Below are positions 44,310 through 54,300 of a DNA stretch of 64,000 nt, piece by piece. Position 1 is the stretch's first letter; each line of letters opens with the position of its first letter. The position numbers and the translations under genes are program-made. The notes under the pieces are model-generated. The model was not told the origin of the DNA, made no database searches, and saw only the letters and a program-made list of their open reading frames with translations. The stretch spans positions 202,501-266,500 of the forward strand of contig JASANG010001402.1 of assembly GCA_030248215.1 (NCBI GenBank), read 5' to 3'. This DNA is from Enoplolaimus lenunculus (taxonomy: Eukaryota > Nematoda > Enoplea > Enoplida > Thoracostomopsidae).

Positions 44310-44598
44310 ATGATTAAACTAATATTTCTACTAATCGCAACCGGTGTTCTAAACGGACGCTTTGCAACTGCATTTGAATGCGTCGCCCAATGCATGCGAT
44401 CAACTGCAAGCGGTTTTGAAGGCACTTCAATTGAAAATGTTTCGGCCGAAAATGCGAAAAAGTTATGCGAAGAATATCGTGACGTGGTGAAATGTGTTGA
44501 AGAATGCCCGGATTCGTTGACCAAAACGAGCGCACTTGAAGGGTACAGAGCAAACGAGCAACGAGTCGACGAATTTTGTGACCGATACGCGATTAGTA
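44310..44598 (+). CDS. Secreted cysteine-rich protein, first exon
   Basis: ATG at 44310 opens a signal peptide (MIKLIFLLIATGVLNGRFAT) and a mature part with FECVAQC, LCEEYRDVVKCVEECPDSLTK and EFC. The C-x2-YR-x4-CV-x2-CP-x-S core is identical in spacing to the gene at 34096, so these are paralogues about 10 kb apart. A GTAAGC donor at 44599 would end the exon in phase 1. Without splicing the frame continues to a stop at 44693, and its last residues come from a CACTGCAAAAAA foldback MITE starting at 44651. The 34096 paralogue keeps four more cysteines in its C-terminal part that are absent here, so either a downstream exon exists (none found) or the protein is truncated by the insertion. Confidence 0.68.
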
Positions 44599-44650
44599 GT
44601 AAGCTTATCTTAGTAGTGGTCGAGCCTAGACTCAACACCAGTCGCGTGTA

Positions 44651-44860
44651 CACTGCTAAAAATCGTGAGCCAAATCGACACTGTCCGAAATAGACTCTAC
44701 GGGACTACACAAACTGAAGCAAACTCGATTCCCCCAGAATCAAACGTGTAACTCAGTGAATCGAAATTGACTTTGGCGGAGTCGAATTTGACTCAGTTTG
44801 TGCAGCCCCGCAGAAGCCTATTTCCGAGAGAGTCAATTTGACTCACCATTTTTTACAGTG
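44651..44860. mobile_element. Foldback MITE, CACTGCAAAAAA family, TA-flanked
   Basis: CACTGCTAAAAATCGTGAG to CTCACCATTTTTTACAGTG with TA at 44649-44650 and 44861-44862. It lies immediately downstream of, or inside, the cysteine-rich gene and contributes the end of its unspliced reading frame. Confidence 0.87.
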
Positions 44861-45163
44861 TACAGAGGATACCTTCCCTACCGAAATTTCTAGACAAGAA
44901 AAATGAATATTTAGCAGGCTTTGGAATAAGGCTTCGAATCCGATTTGTTCAACATGTTTTCCTTCTCGTTATACCGTTCGCAAAAAAATTGTATGATGTT
45001 ATACCATCCCTAAAGGAAATCTTGGCTACGCCCCTGCTCAATACCAAGGTTAAGCTTAAGGTAGGCGCGTTTTATTCGGATTCTGAAACGACCACATAAA
45101 TGTATGGTTTAGTTTCAAAGTCTACTTGTCTCAGTTTGTATTTAGTAACTGCACTCAATGTGT

Positions 45164-45366
45164 GTCCAATGCTACTTTAAGAGGAATAACAGTAGATTAA
45201 GCGTATTCCTAAGCCTAAGCCTAACCGTTGCAAAAATGAGTTCCTAAAGCCTAATCTTATATGAAGCATAAGCCTAAGGCTAAGCAAAAAAATGAAATCT
45301 AGAATCTAATCCCACTCTTTTATAGACCCACCAGAAACCTGGACGCCCGTTAAAGTAACATGGGCC
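45164..45366 (-). mobile_element. TTAGGC-bearing MITE, subfamily B
   Basis: GTCCAATGCTACTTTAAGAGG to CGTTAAAGTAACATGGGCC, with CCTAAGCCTAAGCC and CCAGAAACCTGGACGCCC. Flanks CAATGTGT and AAATTTGT agree at 6 of 8. Confidence 0.83.
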
Positions 45367-45719
45367 AAATTTGTTGTAATCATTAAAAGGTCCACGGCCC
45401 AAATGATCTCAGTCCGGCAACGTTTGTCTTGAAGATCGCTCAACAACACATGAGATGATGTTTTTACATTATAGACAGATACACGATTTAGCTGCTGTGT
45501 TTAGCTGGCTCATACTCCATTTATAGAGGTCAAGAGTTAAATTTGCGTTAGATTGGGAACCAATTTAGACCTTCGAAATACATGTGTGTATTCAGTGTGA
45601 CATCGACTTCTATGTATAGGGTCAACGATGGGGGGTTGGTCAGAAACGCCAGGCGCGCCGGTACATTTTGTACCGAGTTAAAGTATGGCAAAATATTTGT
45701 CTAAGCAACTATCAGATCC

Positions 45720-46010
45720 TGAGACGGATCGAAAAATTTTTAACGGGGGGGCGGGGGGCGGGAATGGCGAACGCTATAAAACGCAAAATTGTAAGGTATG
45801 GACCTTTTTAATTTATTACCAAAAAATTTTCTTAGGGGAAAAATTGTAAACTTTTATAACACAATTTTCTGAGGGTAAAAATTGTATTTTTTACAAAAAA
45901 TTTTCTGTGTGAGAAAATTGTAAGGTAGGCACTTTACGCTTTTATTATAAAAACAATTCTGATAGGGGGCGTGCGCCCGCCCCACGCCCCCTTCCTTTGG
46001 ATCCGCAAAT
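45720..46010. repeat. GGATCC-ended repeat with AAAATTGTAAGG units
   Basis: It is bounded by AGACGGATCG and TTTGGATCCGC, with G-runs and C-runs at the ends and four AAAATTGTAAGG/TTTTCTTAGGGG-like units inside. It probably belongs to the same hAT-like group as 693 and 37740. Ends are not exact. Confidence 0.5.
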
Positions 46011-46237
46011 GATCAGATCTTCGTTTGATGAAAAACCATAGTAATTAACTCTGAACAAGGGTATGCAACTCACCAAAACTTTATATACATTGCACATAAA
46101 CCAGCGCGCATTGCGTTTCTTGTTTACAGCGAAAAAGTCAGCAAACTTGACCCTCAAAAATATAGGATATAGTCAAAACGGAACTAGCGCTATACTTTTT
46201 TAACTACGCAGAATGCATCCAGTTCCATAATCAAGTT

Positions 46238-46420
46238 TGCCGATGTAAAGATCAGGTTGAAAATGTTTTTCTGAGGGACTGCAATAGCGTAAGCTCAATA
46301 ACCTTTAAACTATTTTTGCTTAGGTTTTAATTTAGGCTTACGTAAAACCTCAATCGCGTGCTTATGCTCAGGCTTAGAGATATGCGGATGCCATTGTTAC
46401 GGCCTTGTTCTATACATTGA
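46238..46420 (+). mobile_element. TTAGGC-bearing MITE, decayed
   Basis: CCGATGTAAAGATCAGG, AGGTTTTAATTTAGGCTTACG and CCATTGTTACGGCC, then TTGTTCTATACATTGAC. Both outer ends are eroded. A younger copy starts 20 bp later. Confidence 0.6.
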
Positions 46421-46440
46421 CATATAGGTCAAAGAGTGAT

Positions 46441-46581
46441 GGCCCATGTAAACATCAGGGGCGGAACGTTTTCCTGTGGGAATAGAAAAGAGAAAGCTTA
46501 AAAGTTTACACTATTTTTTGATTGGCTTAGGCTTAGGAATATGCTTATAATACTGTTCCACCCCTCTTCTTTACATTGGCC
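46441..46581 (+). mobile_element. TTAGGC-bearing MITE, subfamily A, perfect 8-bp duplication
   Basis: A short 141-bp copy, GGCCCATGTAAACATCAGGG to CTCTTCTTTACATTGGCC, with a single TTAGGC tract. Identical AGAGTGAT flanks at 46433-46440 and 46582-46589. It shows that one tract is enough for mobility. Confidence 0.95.
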
Positions 46582-46769
46582 AGAGTGATGATCGGCCTCG
46601 GTTTTATTACGTTTTTTGATTTGTACTCTTTTTAGGAAATGGAGCGAACGCAAAGGTACAAAGGATCCTATTTGTTTCAACTGTTCTCGTTCCGTCACTT
46701 TTATTTTCTCGCTTCATGAAATAAACGCAAACCAGTGACTTATGTGATTAATATTCGGATTTCGCATAA

Positions 46770-48214
46770 TAGATGGGCACCGGATATCTGGATATAAAAA
46801 ATATCGGATATGTATCCGAAATGAAACATCCGGATATTCGAAGTGCGATTGTGTAAAATTTTTTAGAATAATTTGCGTTGTTTCCCTACTAAAGTAATTG
46901 GAGCTGACGAAAAGAAATTCTGTATTTAAACCTGGGCCAGAAAATTGGACCAAATTCTTGACCATTTTTTTGAACAGATTTAGTTTTTTCGGTGTAGGTA
47001 TAATTCAATAATTCAGTAACATATTGAAATCATTTATCTTCGTATATCTTGCTGGATAAGTGGATACTGTGATAAGCTCAGTCCTGCGGTGGAACTTGTG
47101 TATGAGTAGTTTAGTGTTCGAATGCTTAGTCTTTTGAGTTTCAGATAAATCATTGATATATTTAAAATGGCGCTATACCTTTGAAGACGTCCGGCGCCAT
47201 CGGCCACCGTACGGCACTCTACCGCAAAGACCGCGAATTTCTACATGGCATCGCATAATCATAAACAAACTTTTTTTACTTGCGGTTCCTTACGGTTTCG
47301 GACGTCGCCGCAAGGGAAGCATTGCGCCATCCTTATCTATTACAAAATGTTTCTATCGCTTACAAAATTTATGTGCTAACTGTTAACATGTATACGTTAG
47401 CGTATAGTTGTTCCGTTTACACAATAAAAAGTTCATTTGTTTGATGGAAAGTTAACCTTAGTTTTGGTTTCATGTTTAATCAGGCGCGCTAAACCAGTCG
47501 TCCAACACAAAAATGACGCAATTCAAGTCAGCGTTTCGATTTTACACAGTAATACATGAAAAAATTACAGATTCCTGAACTGTTGAAAATACATTTTTGG
47601 TTCCGCAGTAGTCTATAAATAGATCATAAAAAGTTGAAAAAATACAATTCATAAAAAAATTTATATTTATTTGAAATCATCAGGGTGGGATTATGAGGAG
47701 CAAAATCGGCTTTATGTTTCGATATATTAAGACTAAAGTGTGTCCTGAAGATTTAAACCAACATTTACTTTTAGCAATGTAACAACCAAAACATATTTCT
47801 AAGTTTCAGCCTCCTCAGCGTAATAAACACAAGTCTGACACAAAGCTTAAGAATAAGCCCAAGGAAACAAATTACGCTAAAATTTAAGCCTACTCTATTG
47901 TGGCATAGTGATAAAGCGGGCACTAACGGATCCAGAGGAAGATGGGGAGGCGTACGCCCCGGTCAGACATTTCTTTGTGATGAAATGGTAACGTCCCTAC
48001 CTTACAATTTTTCCACCTTAGAAAGTGTTTTGTAAACAATGATTACGACCCTACTTTACAATTTCCCCTCAAAAAGCTTTTTTGGCGATAAATTGCGTTT
48101 TATAATATTTCACAGCCCGTCCTGTTCGTCAGAAATTTCTGGAGCCACCGCTGAAAGCGGGGTACCCGGATATTATTCCGGATATGAAACAAATATTCGA
48201 TAACCATCACTACC
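46770..48214. mobile_element. Long non-autonomous hAT-like repeat, copy 2
   Basis: It begins TAGATGGGCACCGGATATC and ends near CGATAACCATCACTA, with CCGGATAT words at both ends. Flanks TCGCATAA and ACGCATAC agree at 6 of 8. It contains a CGTACGG foldback element at 47166-47333 and GATGAAATGGTAACGTCCC units near 47978. It shares TTATGAGGAGCAAAATCGG and ATATATTAAGACTAAAG with copies 1 and 3. Confidence 0.6.
47166..47333. mobile_element. Foldback MITE, CGTACGGTGACGG family
   Basis: AATGGCGCTATACC faces GCATTGCGCCATCC, and GACGTCCGGCGCCATCGG faces TTTCGGACGTCGCCGC. A GC-rich palindrome nested in the larger repeat. Confidence 0.75.
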
Positions 48215-48289
48215 ACGCATACAAAAATGCTTAAATGTGTAAACAAGTTCACGTAAAACAGAAAAAACTCCTCAAAATGCCACGTAATT

Positions 48290-49560
48290 GTTATACAAAT
48301 TAAATTTTACAAACTGCTCGGACATTATATCCGGATATCTGCATATCCGCCGGATATTCGAAATGCTATTGTGTAAATAATTTTTTAGAATTTGCATTGT
48401 TTCACTGTTAAAAACGCTGGAGCTGATAAAAAGAAATTCTGTATTCAAACCCGAGTTAAAATATTGAACCACCTTCCTGTATATTCCCATGATGGTTTAA
48501 CACTTTGTTTTTTAATAACATGCCAAAATTAAAAAACTTCAATTTTTCTTGATGAATAATGACTTCGTATGTTTACATTATCTCAAAATTAAACCAGCGA
48601 AAAATTTGCATCGAATACGCACCGTCAAATACTAAATTTATTATCTTTGCAAGAAACAAAATCTTTTTAAATTCTGACCGTAGGGTTGGGGGGCGATAAC
48701 CCCATCCTGCTTAGTGTTCTTTCAAAATGCGGAAGGTTCAAGAAAGCCGCAGCTTCCGCTGAGAGAGATAAAGCACAAAATTTATTCAAAAATGTTCGGT
48801 TTTGCGGAAAAAGTTTCCTCCTACATTTGAGTCGTGAAATAAATAAGTAAATCAGATACGCTAAACCAGTCATCAAACGCAAAAAAGACGCAATTCAACT
48901 CAACGCGTCGCTTTTACACAATACCATACACATGAAAAAATGAAGATTTCTTAACTGCTGAAAATAGGTACATTTCGGATCCGCAGTAGTCCGTAAGATC
49001 ACGAGAAGTAAAAGTATATAAATTCAAATCTTAAAAATTGAAATTAATTGAAATTATCATGGGGAGGTTATGAGGAGCCAAATCCCCATTATGTTCCAAT
49101 ATATTAAGACTAGACCGAATCCTGAAGATTTGGACCATCGTTACTTTAACAATGTAACAACCAAAACATATTCCTAAGTTTAAACCTCCTCTGCGTAATA
49201 AATACAAGTCTAAAACAAAGCTTAGCCTAGCTCAAACAAAAGATAGTTTAGAATTAAGACTTGTCTATTTCGGTCCAGCGAGAAGGAAGGCGGACAAGAG
49301 CGGATCGAAAGGTTGGCGGGCCGACGTGCACCTCCGTCAGAAATTTTTTATAACAAAATGGTAACGTCCCTACAATTTCACTCCTCAGGAATTTTTTGTG
49401 ATAAAATGATAAGGTCTCTACCTTGCAATTTATTGTCCTCCCTCAGAAAGTTATTTCGTAAAAAAATAATTAGGTCCCTACCTTACAAATTTACACCTCA
49501 GATAAATTTTTGGTAAAAATTGCGTTTCAAAACATTTACGAGCCTGCCCCCTGTCAGAGC
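48290..49560. mobile_element. Long non-autonomous hAT-like repeat, copy 3
   Basis: CCGGATATCTGCATATCCG near 48331, TTAGAATTTGCATTGTTTC, AACCAGTCATCAAACGC, TTATGAGGAGCCAAATCCC and three GTCCCTACCTTACAAATTT-like units (49340-49500) match copies 1 and 2. The left terminus is not clear. Confidence 0.58.
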
Positions 49561-49894
49561 GTAATTATTTGTTAATGTGGTTCTTTCTTCTGTGAACGTA
49601 AAACGACTCATACATAGTTCGAGGGAAGGGTGACATTCGATAGAATCCCTGTTGCAGTGGTTTAAATCATACGGAGACAAACCAAATCAACTCAATTTCA
49701 GGTGGCCAAAAATTTCTGTATTAAGCTCCTAGATTGAACATTCGGCCAGGTTGAAATAATAGATGCTAGGGCCCATATATTCTTGAATGCCGTCTCAAAA
49801 TCCCATCGTCCCAGCTAAAAAATTAATAGCTCTTGTTTGTGGTGAGATTTTGGGATTTTGTGATTTCAAAAAAATTCATTGCAAGCAATTCCTT

Positions 49895-50425
49895 TGGCTT
49901 AGTCTTAGGCTTTAGGTTTAGGATTACGCAATCCTTTGGCTCGAGATTAGGTCTAGGAATTGGCAAGGCTCAATCTTAAGGCTTCGGATTAGGCAAGGTT
50001 CCGTCTCAGGCTTAGGGGAGAATTAGGCGTTTAGGCGTAGAATATGGCGTAAAGCTTAGATATACATATAAAGTATAGAGATGCGTTAGCCTTAGGCATC
50101 GACTTAGGCTAAAGCTTAGGCTTTTGGAGCAGGCTACGTTTTCGGTTAAGCATAGATTAGACCGTAAATGGCATAGGCTTAGGCTTTAACAAACTTTGGT
50201 TTAAACATAGACTCGACCCTAAACTACCCATGGGCTAAATCTTAGACTTAGCCTTGTAGGTGGCTGTGCCACTCTTAATAGCACACAGAATCACGAACTA
50301 TTCACTACTCTTGGGCTTAGGTTTAGGCTTCAGGAGCATCCCACCTTCGACCATATCCGGAAATCCAATCCCATTACGCTGGGCTTAAGCTTGGGTTTAG
50401 GTTTTACGCTTAGGCTGTATGAGCA
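49895..50425. repeat. Long degenerate TTAGGC-like tract
   Basis: More than 500 bp of TTAGGC variants (GGCTTAGTCTTAGGC, GTTTAGGATTA, GGCGTTTAGGCG, GGGCTTAGGTTTAGGC and others) with irregular spacing and no GGCC ends. It is either a decayed interstitial telomeric block or several worn elements. It stops at the TTAA of the next element. Confidence 0.6.
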
Positions 50426-50438
50426 GGTTTTGGTTTAA

Positions 50439-50626
50439 CCCTTTCTCACATGAATATTTTCTATTTCCCCTGAGACCTACTTTTATGCTAGGATTCGAAC
50501 TCCAGTTATAGGAGCTTGACGCTCGAGCCCGAGTCGGCTCTCACGTCTTGTGGTCAGTTAGTACTATGTATACGTGTTGCAATTGTTAAACACGGTGCGA
50601 TATATATTAACGTATATACACTGCGC
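50439..50626 (-). mobile_element. piggyBac-type MITE, right end lost
   Basis: TTAA at 50435-50438 then CCCTTTCTCACATGAATA. The tRNA-like core is shortened (TAGGATTCGAACTCCAG joined to TTATAGGAGCTTGACG), and the right terminus is missing after ACACTGCGCTTC. Confidence 0.75.
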
Positions 50627-50742
50627 TTCATGGCAGCCTCGAAAGCTCATTATCTTTGTTTTTGCCCCCAACTCTGTCAGAAATTTTAACAGCAGGTTCA
50701 AATTTACTACATACCAAAAGAAAATAGCTCATTACAAAATGT

Positions 50743-50891
50743 GGCCCATGTAAAGATCAGGGGCGGACCGTTTTTCTGTGAGACTAGAAAAGATTATGCT
50801 TAATCATTAGACTAATTTTTTGCTTCGCTTAGGCTTTGGCTTAGGCTTAGCAATACCCCGTTCTTACGCTTAGGCATCATAAACACTGGCC
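50743..50891 (+). mobile_element. TTAGGC-bearing MITE, subfamily A, right part deleted
   Basis: GGCCCATGTAAAGATCAGGG and the left spacer are intact. After CGCTTAGGCATC it jumps to a short ACACTGGCC. Flanks do not match. Confidence 0.75.
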
Positions 50892-50996
50892 CATACAGCA
50901 AAACCCTTAGCAAATATTGTCGGTATATATGTGCACGGTACGCGTATTTAAAGCAAAATATTGCCACACACATACACATATACCGATTAAGTTGTA

Positions 50997-51070
50997 TTCA
51001 TCGCGTGGTGTAATGGTAGCATGCTTGACCCAAAAGCAAAACAGTCGAGGTTCCAATCCCGGCGTGGTCC
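50997..51070 (+). tRNA. tRNA-like sequence, possible degenerate tRNA-Gly
   Basis: TGGTGTAATGGTAGCATGC resembles a D-arm/A-box of tRNA-Gly type, TGCTT/AAGCA form a five-pair anticodon stem around GACCCAA, and GGTTCCAATCC is a near B-box. Position 33 is A rather than T, and the T and acceptor stems pair badly, so this is probably a pseudogene. Confidence 0.4.
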
Positions 51071-51354
51071 TTAACATTTTGAAAAACTCCAAACAGTGGT
51101 CGTACAGACCGTATAGTTCCAACAAATCTTACCTTTTGTGCGTATTAACCTAATTCTATTCACAAGCCTTAGTCACAGCCTAAACTTAAACCTCAGTGTG
51201 AGTCTAAGTCTAAATCCAATACTCAGTCTAAGCGAAAAGATTAGTTTAAAATCTAACCCATGGTCCAAGTTCTAAATGCCTCAAAACAATAACAACTGAC
51301 ATCTACTTTTTGTGTCCATAAAATTTTTCATTGGCGTCCATTCTCGTTGTAGTG

Positions 51355-54300
51355 TCACACGGATAGCACACTTTGCCCTTGTAGTTTGCCACGAAACGGT
51401 TGCAATGCATGAGCAACATCGATTGCTAAGAATCGATCAGTCTGAAATACACATTATTATAGTCACGACCCCAATTAAGCGTGCAGTAATTGCAATTGCA
51501 GTCTACGGCGGTTATGGTCGCAAAATCATAACCTTGTATGACGTGATTGCAGTTGCGCTTCAAATCGCGTTTGTAGTCGTCGCGTTTACAAACTATCGCG
51601 TTTCAAATACGAGGCAACCAGAGTCGCGGCATGAAACGCAATGGCGACTGCACTTAATTCTGACCGTGACTGTGATTGGTCCTATTACACGATTTGTGAG
51701 TAAAAATGTAGGCTGGGCAAAACAAATTGAGCGACGTCATACGGAAAAACAGAGCTAGAATTTTGGCTTATGGATGGCAACGCCAATAAACGAATAGTAA
51801 TTTTGTCAATTAATTATAAAATCGAAAATTACTTCAAGTCGCACAGCATCACAGTATCGCTCTGGTTAACGCGGATCTCAACCTGTGAACTACCTTATAT
51901 TTTTTCTGGATCTGCCCTTGCAGCTAAGTTTGACACCTGTTTCATTATTGAACTAATTTTTTTTTGCCAAACCCGTTTCTTCTCTGGTTAAACGCCATTG
52001 CCATACTATGTTAGCGAGCTCAGAAAGAGAACAAACTGAACTTTTGAACCAAAATACATCACCAAAAACTTACATCAGACACTGACAGTCCAACAAATTT
52101 CGCAGACGATGCTAAATCTCCAAGTTTATCTTTAATACAATCAAAATATTCGTCTTCCATCATTCGTTCGGCAACGTTAGCATCCAGGCCATCCAAGACA
52201 GCACGCGAAGCGTCTTGTGTAAGTACACGAATCTTTTCATGAGCCTCCTGAAAAAAATATATCAAAAATACTCGCCAGCCTAGAATAATTAAGATCGAGA
52301 ATGTACAAAGAGACCGACCATTTTATTTTAAGCGATAAATAACGAGAAAATTTTGGTATTTCCAGATATTTTAGGCCATTATGTATATATAGTATATATG
52401 TATATATATAATTAAAATAAAATAATAAATAACCAAATGATTGAAGTGATCAAATTAATAAGAACTAGTGGCAACTTATTTGTAAATTTTAAACATATAC
52501 ATATTACTTTGTACATTCAATTTAGGGCTATCCTGGCGAATGTGGATTGATTCCAAGATTTGCAGCGCGAAGTTATCTTTAAATTTGGAATATGAATTTT
52601 GACTACTACTAGCACCAGTCTCAATTCGGCAATCTCTGAGCATTCGTCTGGATGTAACCACCAATGTAATTTCGACGACTTTTCTGTACTTGTTTCGTTA
52701 CCAAATAATTCATATTTCAAATTTAAAGATAACTTCGCGCTGCAAATCTTGGAATCAATCCACATTCGCAAGGACAGCCCTAAATTGAATGTACAAAGTA
52801 ACATTAATATGTTTACAATTTACAAATAAGTTGCCACTAGTTCTTATTAATTTGACCACTTCAATCATTTGGTTATATATATAAAACTAAAAAAACAATA
52901 ATTAAATCATAAACAAAACGTTAATTGAAATTGCACTACTCCACCAAATTTTATACGTAATATCGCTTTAATAGTTTAATACCTGTCTATCTTTACCACA
53001 TTTAACCAGCTCCATTAGAATACCTTCCATACACAAAAACGGTAATTCGTCATTAACATGTGCAGTAATGATCTAAAACAATCAAAACCTTTGATCCAAT
53101 GATAAGATGGAACATAAGTTACTGTCAAAGCCACCAACGTACATATGGGACAGACCAAGACAAAGCCATCAAATTTCGTTCATTATGCGTAGTCCTAGGC
53201 CCATATTTTCAAATGTGTATAGCAATCACCATCATGTTAGTAATAGGTTTTTAAACTCACTAACTATTCCAGTTGTTGAACCCAAAATTGACACAGGAGT
53301 AAAAACAATCAATAATGCAAAAAATATACTGCATTTTGAGACTCAGCATTCACTGGTTTGAAAGTTACAAGACCTGTCGCTAACTGGTGATAGGTGCTAC
53401 ACATTATTTCAAAATACGGGCCCTAGATTCACGCTTAGGCTTAAATTTTTAGATTAAGCTCGGACGTGTTCAATACAGGCGCCGTAGAAAATAGAACAAA
53501 AAAGAAGTTTTCAAACAAATCTATTACCATAGCTAGACGGTTTAGGTTTAGGCTCAGGCTTAGTTGGCAGACCTTTATAACTAACATAAGTCACAACGAT
53601 AATCAATCCAACCAATAGGTCAGGTGCTACATCCAGTTGGAAATACGAACTTATCCCGGTGACAAAGAATAATTCTGACGACCTCTATAGCACAATACTC
53701 CCCTAAAATTCCATTTATGTCAACTCTCAAAATAACTTGTGAACCAAAGAAACGAAGGATTTTGAAAACATTATAAAATGGGCCCATGTATAGAACAAGG
53801 CAGGAACAGTAGTATAAGCATATTCCTAAGCCTATGCGTAAGCTTAAGCCTAAACCTAAACGTAAGGATGAACCTACTGCTAAGGCTAATACTAAGCTTA
53901 AGCCTAAGCAAAAAGTTAGTCTAAAGCTTAGACTGACTCTATTACAGCCCCGCCGGAAAACGATCCGGTCCTGTTCTATACATTGGGTCAAAAATGCAAA
54001 AAGACACTCTACTTACCCGTTCATTGACAACCAATCCTTCGACGATATTCTGAAATGTCACTAAACAAGCATCTGCGGTCATAAATGCATCCGGTATAAC
54101 AATTCGCCTAAAAATAATTAATAATAGATAATAAATCGCCAGTCTAACGCTAATTGCAATTGATTTTTTTCGTCAATCGTTAAACAGCAAATTTCGGTTC
54201 GTTTCTTTTAATATCAGCTGCGCGCGTTGTAGATACACAAATTCTGGCCAGCAAACACATTTGAAAGACGTTCAGAAGCATAAAACATCCATTAAGACTC

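Noticed and set aside
51312-51758. 148-codon plus-strand open frame resembling a membrane protein
   Set aside because: It has no ATG start, and the opposite strand carries the correctly phased final exon of adenylosuccinate lyase; it is treated as a shadow frame.
53620-53991. 123-codon minus-strand frame with leucine/glycine repeats
   Set aside because: The repeats are translated TTAGGC units of the subfamily C element at 53781.
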